From NCBI RefSeq assembly GCF_008271745.1, contig NZ_VKKZ01000010.1:62001-126000 (forward strand): DNA of 64,000 nt, written 5' to 3'. The notes beneath the pieces were generated by a model that saw only the letters and a program-made list of their open reading frames with translations, did not search any database and had not been told where the DNA came from. Position numbers and translations under genes: made by a program. Shown here piece by piece: positions 51,748 through 59,490 of this stretch. How positions within the stretch are numbered: the stretch's first letter is position 1; each line of letters starts with the position of its first letter. This stretch comes from Rufibacter glacialis (GTDB lineage: Bacteria; Bacteroidota; Bacteroidia; Cytophagales; Hymenobacteraceae).

Positions 51748-51755
51748 TACCTTTG
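51748..51755 (+). promoter_or_regulatory. -7 box for ccmB
   Basis: TACCTTTG, matching TAnnTTTG, 17 nt before the GTG start of ccmB. The nearest TTG upstream (51716-51718) is too distant for a good -33. Confidence 0.5.
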
Positions 51756-51772
51756 CGCAAAATAAAGAAGAA

Positions 51773-52438
51773 GTGCTGAAAGAGGTTATCTACTTGATGC
51801 AAAAGGATTTTGTGCTGGAATGGCGCCAGAAGTATGCCTTTAACGGCATGCTCCTGTACGTAGGCAGCACGGTTTTCATCTGCTACCTCAGCTTCAGTCT
51901 TCGCTTTGGGGGGTTGGAGGTGCCGGTCTGGAACGCGCTGTTTTGGGTGATCCTGCTGTTTACCTCGGTGAATGCCATTGCCAAGGGCTTTGCCCAGGAA
52001 AGCCGTGGACGGTTGCTCTATTATTATAGCATTGTGAGTCCGCAGGGCGTGATCCTGGCCAAGATGATCTACAACGCGGCGCTTATGCTGGTGCTGTCTT
52101 TGTTGTGCTTCGGGTTTTATGCGGTAGTGATTGGCAACCCGGTGCAGGACGTGGGTATGTTCTTGCTCTCCATTGTGCTGGGGGCCATAGGGTTCGCCTC
52201 TTCGCTCACCATGATCTCCGGCATTGCGGCCAAGGCGGCCAATACCGGTACCCTCATGGCGGTGCTGAGTTTCCCCGTGATGGTGCCCATGCTGCTCATG
52301 CTCATGAAGATGTCTAAGAACGCCATTGACGGGTTAGACCCCTCGGTGAGTGTAGACGAGGCCCTGGTGCTGCTGGCCATCAACATGATCGTGGTCACGG
52401 TGTCTTATATCCTGTTCCCGTACTTGTGGCGCAGTTAA
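51773..52438 (+). CDS. ccmB: Cytochrome c maturation protein CcmB
   Basis: Membrane subunit of the CcmAB ABC complex that releases heme-loaded CcmE. 221 residues with six helices. The start is GTG 51773 (MLKEVIYLMQKDFVLEWRQK), which matches homologues; a TTG at 51716 adds residues unlike the family and lies inside the promoter. The hallmark KDFVLEWRQKYAFNGMLLY is intact. No ccmA ATPase gene is next to it. First gene of ccmBCDEF. Confidence 0.92.
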   Translation: MLKEVIYLMQKDFVLEWRQKYAFNGMLLYVGSTVFICYLSFSLRFGGLEVPVWNALFWVILLFTSVNAIAKGFAQESRGRLLYYYSIVSPQGVILAKMIYNAALMLVLSLLCFGFYAVVIGNPVQDVGMFLLSIVLGAIGFASSLTMISGIAAKAANTGTLMAVLSFPVMVPMLLMLMKMSKNAIDGLDPSVSVDEALVLLAINMIVVTVSYILFPYLWRS

Positions 52439-52467
52439 TAACTATAGATTAAAATAAGCGAGAACGA

Positions 52468-53133
52468 ATGAAGCTTACTTGGTGGAAATGGCTGACGATT
52501 GCCCTGCTGCTGTACACAGTGGTGGGCGGCATGCTGACGGAGGTGCCCCGGCTGGCCATTCTAAACGAGACCATCCGGAACCTGTACTTTCACGTGCCCA
52601 TGTGGTTTGGGATGATCCTGATCCTGCTGGTTTCTGTTATCTACTCCATTAAATACCTGCGTAACCCGCTTTCCAGACATGACATCATTGCCCATGAGGC
52701 AGCCAAGGTGGGCATTCTGTTCGGGGTGCTGGGCATTATCACCGGCATGGAGTGGGCACGTTTCACGTGGGGCGAATTCTGGAGCAATGACCCCAAGCAG
52801 AACGGCTCGGCCATTGGGCTCCTGATCTACTTTGCCTACCTCATTCTGCGGGGTTCTTTCCAGGACCACCAGCAACGGGCCCGCATCAGTGCGGTGTACA
52901 ATATTTTCGCCTTCGCCGCGCTCATCCCGCTCTTGTTCATCTTGCCCCGCCTCACTGATTCCCTGCACCCAGGCAACGGCGGCAACCCGGGTTTCAACGC
53001 CTATGACCTGGATAGCCGGCTGCGGGCCGTGTTTTACCCGGCCGTGCTTGGCTGGACCCTGTTAGGGGTTTGGATGGTGCACCTGCGCACCCGTTTAGAA
53101 GTTTTAAAGCAAAGATTCTATGAAAATGCATAA
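52468..53133 (+). CDS. ccmC: Cytochrome c maturation protein CcmC
   Basis: Heme-handling membrane protein that loads heme onto CcmE; six helices, 221 residues. The two heme-ligand histidines of the family map to H42 (YFHVPMW) and H167 (SLHPGNGG). The tryptophan-rich motif is a variant, TWGEFWSNDPKQ (100-111), with NDP where proteobacteria have a W-D pair. It overlaps ccmD by 14 nt. Confidence 0.93.
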   Translation: MKLTWWKWLTIALLLYTVVGGMLTEVPRLAILNETIRNLYFHVPMWFGMILILLVSVIYSIKYLRNPLSRHDIIAHEAAKVGILFGVLGIITGMEWARFTWGEFWSNDPKQNGSAIGLLIYFAYLILRGSFQDHQQRARISAVYNIFAFAALIPLLFILPRLTDSLHPGNGGNPGFNAYDLDSRLRAVFYPAVLGWTLLGVWMVHLRTRLEVLKQRFYENA

Positions 53134-53398
53134 ATGGCTCTTGGTGCTGCTCTTGACCTGGGCAGCCGGATTCTCTGGCCCTGCGGTGGCCCAAACCACC
53201 TCAGAAGCCACCTCTACGGTGGAGTATTCTTCGCAGGCTCCGGCCTCTTCCTCCATAGAGATGGCAGATATGATGCGCCGCGACGGTAAGATCTACATTG
53301 TGGTGGCGGTCTTGGTAAGCGTGTTGCTGGGCGTGCTTTTGTACCTCATCAGCCTGGATAAAAAAATTGGCCGGTTAGAACGCGAACTTCGGCAATAA
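53120..53398 (+). CDS. ccmD: CcmD-like small membrane protein
   Basis: 92 residues with an N-terminal signal-like helix (LLVLLLTWAAGFSGPAVAQ), a Ser/Thr-rich middle and one membrane helix (about 57-76, IYIVVAVLVSVLLGVLLYLI) followed by a basic tail (KKIGRLERELRQ). It occupies the ccmD position and probably stabilises CcmC and CcmE. Sequence identity to proteobacterial CcmD is low, so the call rests on position and layout. It overlaps ccmC. Confidence 0.75.
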   Translation: MKMHKWLLVLLLTWAAGFSGPAVAQTTSEATSTVEYSSQAPASSSIEMADMMRRDGKIYIVVAVLVSVLLGVLLYLISLDKKIGRLERELRQ

Positions 53399-53402
53399 AA
53401 CC

Positions 53403-53438
53403 GTTTACGCGCTGTTTTAGAGGAAAAAGGACTGAAAC
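53403..53438. repeat. 36-bp palindrome family, copy 25
   Basis: 36 nt, 5 nt after the ccmD stop codon. GTTTACGCGCTGTTTTAG, then AGGAAAAAGGACTGAAAC. A copy inside an operon. Confidence 0.7.
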
Positions 53439-53542
53439 GGCACCTGGTTTTTCCCTTGGCAGAAAAAGAGCTGACACCGGATTTAATTTTAAATAAGTGT
53501 TGTTAAAGGGGGCAGACAAGCCCGTCTATGCTTGAGTAACCT

Positions 53543-53974
53543 ATGAAAAGAATACACATTATCGGGATTATGGTCATTGCGATGGCTATCATGATCATCA
53601 TGTCAACTGCTTCAGACGCCAGCGTTTACGTACCGTTCTCTGAAGCCCAGGCCCGGGCCAAAGATGGTGATGACACCAAAGTGCACGTGGTAGGCCGGCT
53701 CAAGAAAGACGAAAAAGGGCACATAGTAGGCATGAAGTATGACCCGGTGCTGGACCCCAACTACTTCTCTTTTGTGCTGGTAGATACCAACCGGGTAGAG
53801 CAGACCGTGGTGTATTACAGCCCCAAACCCCAAGACTTTGACCGCTCTGAGCAGGTGGTGATTACCGGCAACATGAAAGAAAACGTCTTCGTAGCCGACA
53901 AGATTCTGCTGAAATGCCCTTCTAAATACACAGAGAACGAAGTGAAGGCAGAAGGTAAAACAGCAAGCCTTTAA
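53543..53974 (+). CDS. ccmE: Cytochrome c maturation heme chaperone CcmE, Cys (CxxxY) type
   Basis: Heme chaperone of cytochrome c maturation: an N-terminal membrane anchor (about 5-22) and a periplasmic OB fold, 143 residues. In most bacteria the heme-binding residue is His in HxxxY. Here the motif reads ILLKCPSKYTENEV, with C125 and Y129, the CxxxY variant described for archaea and a few bacteria. The rest of the fold (KVHVVGRLKKDEKGHIVGMK) is normal. It is 144 nt after ccmD with a palindrome copy between. Confidence 0.92.
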   Translation: MKRIHIIGIMVIAMAIMIIMSTASDASVYVPFSEAQARAKDGDDTKVHVVGRLKKDEKGHIVGMKYDPVLDPNYFSFVLVDTNRVEQTVVYYSPKPQDFDRSEQVVITGNMKENVFVADKILLKCPSKYTENEVKAEGKTASL

Positions 53975-53977
53975 CAT

Positions 53978-54120
53978 AGTTCTGAGTCTTGAGTTCTGAG
54001 TCCTGAGTAATAAGGTTGGGGCAGAGCCAATTCTCCTTTGGTTTAAATATCTTTTAAGAGTGTACAGGTGTAGGTTTTGGGTGTTACAAACTCAAGACTC
54101 AGAACTCAAGACTCATAACT
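53978..54120. repeat. Large inverted repeat of AGTTCTGAGT words between ccmE and ccmF
   Basis: 31-nt arms (53978-54008 and 54090-54120) with two mismatches and an 81-nt loop. The arms are made of near-tandem TTCTGAGTCTTGAG words. The right arm ends 7 nt before the ccmF ATG. Confidence 0.8.
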
Positions 54121-54127
54121 AACAGAA

Positions 54128-56734
54128 ATGGTTAATACGTTAATTGGTGACTTAGGGCACTACAGTGTCATCATCGCGTTTGTGTCGGCGCTGGTTTCTT
54201 CTTTTGCCTTTTCCATTGCCTCCAATGCCAACGCACTCACCTCAGAGCAGGCGTCTTGGACCAAACTAGCCAGGGGTGCTTTCTTTGTGCACGTGCTGGC
54301 GGTTTTCAGCATTATCTTCTGCCTTTTCAATATCATTTACGAACACCGCTACGAGTACCATTACGCATGGAGCCACTCCTCTAACCACCTGGCGGTGCAT
54401 TACATGATTTCCTGCTTCTGGGAAGGCCAGGAAGGGTCGTTCCTGCTTTGGATCTTCTGGCACGCGTTGCTGGGTCTGGTCCTGATCAAGTACGCCGGTA
54501 AGAAATGGGAGACCCCGGTCATGGCGGTTTTCTCTTTCGTGCAGCTGTTCCTGACTTCCATGATCCTGGGGGTGGTGATCGGTGACCTGAAGATAGGTTC
54601 TTCGCCCTTCATCCTGATGCGGGACTTCATGACCGACGCGCCTGTGTTCCAGATGGACCCTAACTTTGTGCCCAAAGACGGTACAGGCCTGAACCCGCTC
54701 CTGCAGAACTACTGGATGGTGATTCACCCGCCGGTGTTGTTCTTAGGATTTGCCGCCACCTTGGTGCCGTTTGCCTTTGCTATTGCCGGTCTCTGGAAGA
54801 AAGATTTCTCTTCCTGGACCAAGCCTGCCTTGCCTTGGGCGCTTTTCGCGGCCGTGGTGTTGGGCATAGGGATCATGATGGGTGCCTACTGGGCCTATGA
54901 GACCCTTAACTTTGGCGGTTACTGGAACTGGGACCCGGTAGAGAACGCCGTTTACATTCCGTGGCTGGTGCTGGTAGGGGGTATCCATACCTTGCTGGCC
55001 TACCGCAAAAGCAGAACCGCTCTGCGCGCTACCTTTATCCTGTTCATTGTCTCTTTCCTGCTGGTGTTGTATGCCACCTTCCTGACCAGAAGTGGTATTT
55101 TAGGCAACGCCTCGGTACACTCTTTCACTGACCTGGGCCTGTCTGGCCAGTTGTTCACCTACCTGGCGGCCTTTGTGGTATTAGCCATTGGTTTGCTGGT
55201 GTACCGCTGGAAGAAGATCCCGGCCACAGACAAGGAGATAGCTACCTATTCCGGTGAGTTCTGGGTTTTCATTGGGGCCGCCGTGTTGTGTTTGGGCGCG
55301 TTCCAGGTTTTGGTGACCACCTCCATTCCGGTGTACAATGCTTTTATGGGCTTTATTGGCATCAAAACCAACGTAGCCCTGCCTGCTGACCAGATCGCCC
55401 ACTACACCAAGTTCCAGATGTGGATGGGGATTGCCATTGCCATGCTGTCTGGTACCGGTCAGTTGCTGTGGTGGCGCAAGAGCAACCAAGGCAACAAGTT
55501 CTCTGAGCTGTTCATGGTGCCGCTTATGCTGACTGCCCTTACCACCGCCCTTATTCTGCTGGTAAGTAAAATGGACTACATTGAGCGCATTGACAACCCA
55601 GTCTATATCATATTGCTGTTCACGTCGCTGTATGCGGTGTTCAGTAACCTGGCTATCTTGGTGGGTGTGCTCCGCAGGAACGTATCTATCGCCGGCGGCG
55701 CCGTGGCCCACATTGGGGTGGCGTTGATGCTCATCGGGATTCTGTTTTCTTCGGGTTATTCCAATATCATCTCTAAAAACATGTCTGGTATGGTGTACGC
55801 CCGCGAGTTTGGCGATGACATTAACCGTGACAACGTGCTGTTATGGCGCAACGCCGCCACTGACATGGGGCCTTACAAAGTGACTTACAAAGGCCAGTTC
55901 CTGGAAGTGGACAACATTCCGGAGTACGTGAACAAGCAGCAGCTTTTCCGGATCGCGGATGAATACAAAGCCATTGCCCGGGGCCCGCTGAAAGACGGAG
56001 ACAAAGTGCTGTACACGGCCGGTGACACCGTTGATATCTCGCCTGAGAACACCTACTATGAGGTAGAGTTCAAGAACCGCGAGTCGGGAGAGGCTTTCAC
56101 GCTGTACCCACGGGCCCAGGTGAATCCCGATATGGGCTTGCTGGCCTCGCCTGACGTGAAGATGTTCGGTACCAAAGACCTGTACACCCACGTGTCTACC
56201 ATTCCTGACCCTAATGAGGAGAAAGAGTGGGGTGAGCTGAAGGAATACCAGGTGAAAATAGGGGATACCCTTTTCCTGAACGATTACATTGCTGTGCTGC
56301 GGGGCATTGAGCCCGCCAAAGACACGCTGCTGCTGAATCTGAAACCGGGTGACCTGGCGGTGCAGGCAGACATGCAGGTGTTAGGGGAGCGCCGCACCTA
56401 CCACGCCCACCCCATCTACGCCATCAGAGACCGCCTGGTAGGCCGCGTGCCCGAAGAGATTGAAGACCTGGGCCTCCGCATCATGCTCATCAACATTGAC
56501 CCAGAGAAAGGCGAATTCACCATCGGGATCAACACCACCCAGAAAGATTACATCATTCTGAAGGCCATGGAGAAACCCTTCATCAGCCTGCTTTGGATTG
56601 GTACCCTGGTCATGAGCCTTGGCTTTGTGATGGCGATCGTGAGGCACTACAAAGATGGCAAAGGCGGCAAGACCCCTCCTGTGAAAGGGCAAGCCGGGCA
56701 AGTAGCCGTAAAACGCGAAAAGCAACTGGCATAA
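54128..56734 (+). CDS. ccmF: Cytochrome c heme lyase subunit CcmF
   Basis: Membrane protein that, with CcmH in proteobacteria, joins heme to apocytochrome c. 868 residues with about 14 helices, then a soluble domain (about 560-830) and a final helix. The heme-binding WWD motif is FGGYWNWDPVENAVYIPW (W266-D269), and PPVLFLGF and HSFTDLGLSGQ precede conserved histidines. It is longer than the ~650 of E. coli because of the extra soluble part. No CcmG or CcmH gene follows. Confidence 0.93.
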   Translation: MVNTLIGDLGHYSVIIAFVSALVSSFAFSIASNANALTSEQASWTKLARGAFFVHVLAVFSIIFCLFNIIYEHRYEYHYAWSHSSNHLAVHYMISCFWEGQEGSFLLWIFWHALLGLVLIKYAGKKWETPVMAVFSFVQLFLTSMILGVVIGDLKIGSSPFILMRDFMTDAPVFQMDPNFVPKDGTGLNPLLQNYWMVIHPPVLFLGFAATLVPFAFAIAGLWKKDFSSWTKPALPWALFAAVVLGIGIMMGAYWAYETLNFGGYWNWDPVENAVYIPWLVLVGGIHTLLAYRKSRTALRATFILFIVSFLLVLYATFLTRSGILGNASVHSFTDLGLSGQLFTYLAAFVVLAIGLLVYRWKKIPATDKEIATYSGEFWVFIGAAVLCLGAFQVLVTTSIPVYNAFMGFIGIKTNVALPADQIAHYTKFQMWMGIAIAMLSGTGQLLWWRKSNQGNKFSELFMVPLMLTALTTALILLVSKMDYIERIDNPVYIILLFTSLYAVFSNLAILVGVLRRNVSIAGGAVAHIGVALMLIGILFSSGYSNIISKNMSGMVYAREFGDDINRDNVLLWRNAATDMGPYKVTYKGQFLEVDNIPEYVNKQQLFRIADEYKAIARGPLKDGDKVLYTAGDTVDISPENTYYEVEFKNRESGEAFTLYPRAQVNPDMGLLASPDVKMFGTKDLYTHVSTIPDPNEEKEWGELKEYQVKIGDTLFLNDYIAVLRGIEPAKDTLLLNLKPGDLAVQADMQVLGERRTYHAHPIYAIRDRLVGRVPEEIEDLGLRIMLINIDPEKGEFTIGINTTQKDYIILKAMEKPFISLLWIGTLVMSLGFVMAIVRHYKDGKGGKTPPVKGQAGQVAVKREKQLA

Positions 56735-56747
56735 TCTATTACATCTG

Positions 56748-56783
56748 AAAAAGCCGCGGAAGAGATTTCTTCCGCGGCTTTTT
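56748..56783 (+). terminator. Terminator after ccmF
   Basis: A perfect 16-nt stem (AAAAAGCCGCGGAAGA and complement, 56748-56763 with 56768-56783) and a 4-nt loop, ending in T. Confidence 0.85.
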
Positions 56784-56792
56784 TTATGTCCT

Positions 56793-56829
56793 GTTTAACC
56801 GCTGTTTTTCTAGAAACGGCCCGTAAAAG
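56793..56829. repeat. 36-bp palindrome family, copy 26
   Basis: 37 nt just after the ccmF terminator. GTTTAACCGCTGTTTTTC, then TAGAAACGGCCCGTAAAAG. Confidence 0.65.
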
Positions 56830-56917
56830 CACCCATTCCCAGACCCAGCCGCCGTCCGGGAGAAGAGATCAGGAGAAAGCTGCTAACTTAGGCCCTCCAT
56901 CACCTAGCATAAAAGGA

Positions 56918-57724
56918 ATGAAAGTAGGAATAGTGGGCGCTGGCCATGTGGCCACCCATCTGGTGAAAGGCTTGACCCAGGCAGGCATAGAGGTCTCTGT
57001 CATTTATAGCAGAACCAAGGCTTCAGCCGCCGCGCTTGCCCCATACGCCCCGGCAGCCATCACAACAGATCATCCAGATTTCAGGGCCCAGGCTCCCGCA
57101 GACATCTACCTTCTGGCTGTTCCAGACCAAGCGCTTCCCCAGTTGCTCCCGCACACTCTTTTCCCCGCCAGGGCAGTGGTGGCGCATACCTCAGGAACGC
57201 AGGCTTTAGAACTGCTCTCTTCTCTGCCGGGCGTAGAAACCGGCGTCTTTTACCCCTTGCAGACCTTCAGCAAAGAAAAGGAGATAGACTGGCGCCGGAT
57301 TCCGGTGTGCATAGAGGCTTCTTCCCAAAACGCCCAGGAAACGCTGGTGCACCTGGGCGAAAAGCTGAGCGACCAGGTAGTATTGATGCCCGGGGAAGCA
57401 AGGCGACACGTACACCTGGCAGCGGTATTCGCCTGCAATTTCACGAACCACCTGTGGGGCATTGCGCAGGAAGTACTGCAGAAAGCCCAGTTGCCCGTGA
57501 ACCTGTTAGAGCCGCTGGTACAGGAGACGGTGCAGAAAGCCTTTCAGTTTCCGCCTTTCACGGTGCAGACGGGCCCAGCCCAGCGCCGGGATGAAAACAC
57601 CATAGCGGCGCACCTCCAATTGCTGGCAGCAGAGCCCCAATACCAACACCTGTACCAGGTGCTCACCCAAAGCATTCAGGCACGCCAACCGGAAAACGGG
57701 CCGGTTTCTGGGAAACAGGCGTAA
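56918..57724 (+). CDS. Rossmann-fold oxidoreductase-like protein with DUF2520
   Basis: 268 residues. An N-terminal NAD(P)-binding Rossmann fold has the glycine loop MKVGIVGAGHVATHL, as in F420/NADP and pyrroline-carboxylate reductase families, and the C-terminal half is the DUF2520 helical domain (FACNFTNHLWGIAQEVLQKA). The start is ATG 56918; the frame is open to 56786 but those residues are unlike the family and lie in palindrome copy 26. The substrate is unknown. Its last codons and stop lie in palindrome copy 27. Confidence 0.88.
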   Translation: MKVGIVGAGHVATHLVKGLTQAGIEVSVIYSRTKASAAALAPYAPAAITTDHPDFRAQAPADIYLLAVPDQALPQLLPHTLFPARAVVAHTSGTQALELLSSLPGVETGVFYPLQTFSKEKEIDWRRIPVCIEASSQNAQETLVHLGEKLSDQVVLMPGEARRHVHLAAVFACNFTNHLWGIAQEVLQKAQLPVNLLEPLVQETVQKAFQFPPFTVQTGPAQRRDENTIAAHLQLLAAEPQYQHLYQVLTQSIQARQPENGPVSGKQA

Positions 57725-57727
57725 AAC
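57691..57727. repeat. 36-bp palindrome family, copy 27, overlapping a gene end
   Basis: 37 nt. GGAAAACGGGCCGGTTTC, then TGGGAAACAGGCGTAAAAC. The stop codon (57722-57724) and the preceding ten codons of the Rossmann/DUF2520 gene lie inside it; the left end is diverged. Confidence 0.7.
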
Positions 57728-57765
57728 AAGGGTGTACTGGAGGGAACCGCTTGCCTCGGTTCCGG

Positions 57766-57797
57766 TTTTGATTAGGGCAGTTGTATGCCTACCTTTG
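57766..57797 (+). promoter_or_regulatory. Promoter of the ferredoxin gene
   Basis: TTTTG (57766-57770), a 19-nt spacer and TACCTTTG (57790-57797): a full TTG/TAnnTTTG match, 21 nt before the start codon. A small hairpin (GGAACCG/CGGTTCC, 57743-57763) precedes it. Confidence 0.75.
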
Positions 57798-57818
57798 CAC
57801 CTCTAAAGATGTATCTGA

Positions 57819-58148
57819 ATGAAAGTCGTTAATATTATATACAAGTTCATGGACGGGAAACCGGACGAAACGCATTTAGGCGCCGAGGGCGAGTCTGTGC
57901 TGGACGTTGCGTTGAACAACGGAATCCAGCTGCAGCACAACTGCGGAGGCGTTTGCGGGTGCAGTACGTGCCACGTCTATGTAGAGAGCGGGATGGATGA
58001 CCTGCCTGAAATCACCGACAAAGAGGAAGATTATATTGACCGTGCGGTGAACCCCCGTATCAACTCCCGGCTTGCCTGCCAATGCGTAGTGCAAGGAGGG
58101 CAAGACCTGGTCATTACCATTCCTAAGCAAGATTTCTTAGGCCATTAA
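57819..58148 (+). CDS. fdx: [2Fe-2S] ferredoxin of the Isc type
   Basis: Adrenodoxin-like electron carrier, 109 residues, supplying electrons to iron-sulfur cluster assembly or similar. The cluster ligands follow the family spacing: C42, C48 and C51 (NCGGVCGCSTC), then C87 (LACQC); the extra C46 and C89 resemble E. coli Fdx. It is followed 151 nt later by iscX, so the pair supports an iron-sulfur role, although no iscS or iscU is next to it. Confidence 0.9.
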   Translation: MKVVNIIYKFMDGKPDETHLGAEGESVLDVALNNGIQLQHNCGGVCGCSTCHVYVESGMDDLPEITDKEEDYIDRAVNPRINSRLACQCVVQGGQDLVITIPKQDFLGH

Positions 58149-58169
58149 TTTAAACTAGTTGTTCGTATT

Positions 58170-58285
58170 TCGTTACTAGTTGTTAGCAGTGGGAGTAACC
58201 AATAAGAAGCCTTTCCATTAGGCTCCTTTCCTGATTTACCACCAGCAGCAACCAGTAAAAACTAATCACTAACAACTAAATACTA
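58170..58285. repeat. Loose inverted repeat of ACTAGTTGTTAG words
   Basis: The words TTACTAGTTGTTAG (about 58173-58186) and CTAACAACTAAATACTAG (about 58268-58285) are imperfect reverse complements, on either side of 80 nt, just before iscX. Similar words occur at 15050-15075. Confidence 0.5.
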
Positions 58286-58299
58286 GATACTAAAAAGAG

Positions 58300-58539
58300 A
58301 TGAGCAACCTATATGAACCACCTATAAAGTGGAGCGACCATGAAGACATTGCCATGGCGCTATATGAGAAATTCGGTGACGAGTTTGGCGAAAGCAAGAT
58401 TTACCGCATCCGGTTCACCGACCTGTTGGAGTGGATCTTGACCCTGCCTAATTTTGAGGGCACCCGCGAACAGGCCACCGAAGGCCACCTGGAGCAGATT
58501 CAGGCGGCGTGGGTGTATGAGTGGCGCGACAACCAATAG
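58300..58539 (+). CDS. iscX: IscX-family iron-sulfur assembly protein
   Basis: Small acidic protein (79 residues) that binds the cysteine desulfurase IscS and iron in E. coli and tunes cluster assembly. The family text is clear: KWSDHEDIAMALYEKF, and FTDLLEWILTLPNFEGTRE near the end. The frameworks of E. coli IscX and this protein are of the same length. It follows the ferredoxin, as in isc operons. kdsC starts 50 nt downstream. Confidence 0.9.
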   Translation: MSNLYEPPIKWSDHEDIAMALYEKFGDEFGESKIYRIRFTDLLEWILTLPNFEGTREQATEGHLEQIQAAWVYEWRDNQ

Positions 58540-58589
58540 ACGCTGGTTCTCTTGAAGTTCTGAATCTTTCCGCTAAGCCTTTGACCACC

Positions 58590-59084
58590 ATGCAAGCACT
58601 TCCTGATTTCAAGAATATCACCACGTTCATTTTTGATGTGGACGGCGTTTTAACCGACGGCAGCCTGCTGTGCTTCTCTACCGGGGAGCAGGCGCGGGCC
58701 TTCAACATCAAAGACGGGTACGCTATCCGGCACGCCCTCAAGAAAGGCTACCGCGTGGCCATCATCTCCGGAAGGAACGAGCCTGGGGTGCGCAAGCGGC
58801 TGGAGTCGCTGGATGTGAAAGACATTTACCTGGGGGCAGAAAACAAGCTGGACACCTTCCAGAACTATGTCTACTATTACGGCATTGACCCAGAGACCGT
58901 GGTGTTCATGGGTGATGACATCCCAGACCTGGAGGTGATGCAGCATTGTGGTATTTCGGCTTGCCCGGCAGATGCCGCCATTGACATCTGTGACATCTCC
59001 CAGTACGTGGCCACGGCCGAAGGGGGCAAGGGCGCCGTGCGTGAATTGATTGAAATGGTCATGAAATTGCAAAAACGCTGGTAG
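58590..59084 (+). CDS. kdsC: 3-deoxy-D-manno-octulosonate 8-phosphate phosphatase (KdsC)
   Basis: HAD-family phosphatase that makes KDO for lipopolysaccharide. 164 residues, the tetrameric short form. Motif I is FIFDVDGVLTDGSL (D16, D18), motif II the Ser in AIISGRNEPGVR, motif III the Lys in GAENKLDTF, and motif IV is VVFMGDDIPDLEVM. The start is ATG 58590; the frame is open to 58521 inside iscX, which would give an odd N-terminus. Confidence 0.93.
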   Translation: MQALPDFKNITTFIFDVDGVLTDGSLLCFSTGEQARAFNIKDGYAIRHALKKGYRVAIISGRNEPGVRKRLESLDVKDIYLGAENKLDTFQNYVYYYGIDPETVVFMGDDIPDLEVMQHCGISACPADAAIDICDISQYVATAEGGKGAVRELIEMVMKLQKRW

Positions 59085-59120
59085 GCGAACGCGCCTGTTT
59101 TCAAATATTTATAAAGAAAG

Positions 59121-59150
59121 TTTGGTTTTTGTATAATAATCCTATATTTA
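59121..59150 (+). promoter_or_regulatory. Promoter of the cold-shock gene
   Basis: TTTG (59121-59124), an 18-nt spacer and TATATTTA (59143-59150), close to TAnnTTTG. An AT-rich leader of about 30 nt follows. Confidence 0.5.
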
Positions 59151-59184
59151 CAGAATCATTCATTATTTCAATTTTTAAATTTTT

Positions 59185-59379
59185 ATGAAAACAGGAACTG
59201 TTAAATTCTTCAACGAATCCAAAGGCTACGGCTTTATCACAGAAGAAGCCACCAACGAGGATTTTTTTGTACACATTACAGGCCTCAATGGTATCCAGAT
59301 CCAACAGCACGACAAAGTAGAGTTCGACACTAAAGAAGGTAAAAAAGGCATCAACGCGGTTAACGTAAAGAAAATCTAA
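59185..59379 (+). CDS. Cold-shock domain protein
   Basis: 64-residue single OB fold that binds single-stranded RNA or DNA. RNP1 is KGYGFIT (13-19) and RNP2 is FFVHI (27-31). The AT-rich leader and the own promoter fit a cold-regulated messenger. A terminator follows. Confidence 0.95.
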   Translation: MKTGTVKFFNESKGYGFITEEATNEDFFVHITGLNGIQIQQHDKVEFDTKEGKKGINAVNVKKI

Positions 59380-59415
59380 CACTTCTACGAATCATACTCA
59401 TTTTGTACATTCTTC

Positions 59416-59443
59416 AAAAAGCCCCTTCACCAGGGGCTTTTTT
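59416..59443 (+). terminator. Terminator after the cold-shock gene
   Basis: AAAAAGCCCCT (59416-59426) and AGGGGCTTTTT (59432-59442): an 11-nt perfect stem with a 5-nt loop and a T run. Confidence 0.85.
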
Positions 59444-59490
59444 CATTGGTGAGATTTTAGCCGTAACTTCCCCTATCCTTTGTTGTTCCT

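Larger units (their letters stand above)
51104..51772. other. Gap between the divergent receptor and ccmB
   Basis: About 670 bp without a gene. Palindrome copies 23 and 24, a TAGTTTTG box on the minus strand (51126-51133, for the receptor) and a TACCTTTG box on the plus strand (51748-51755, for ccmB). Confidence 0.6.
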
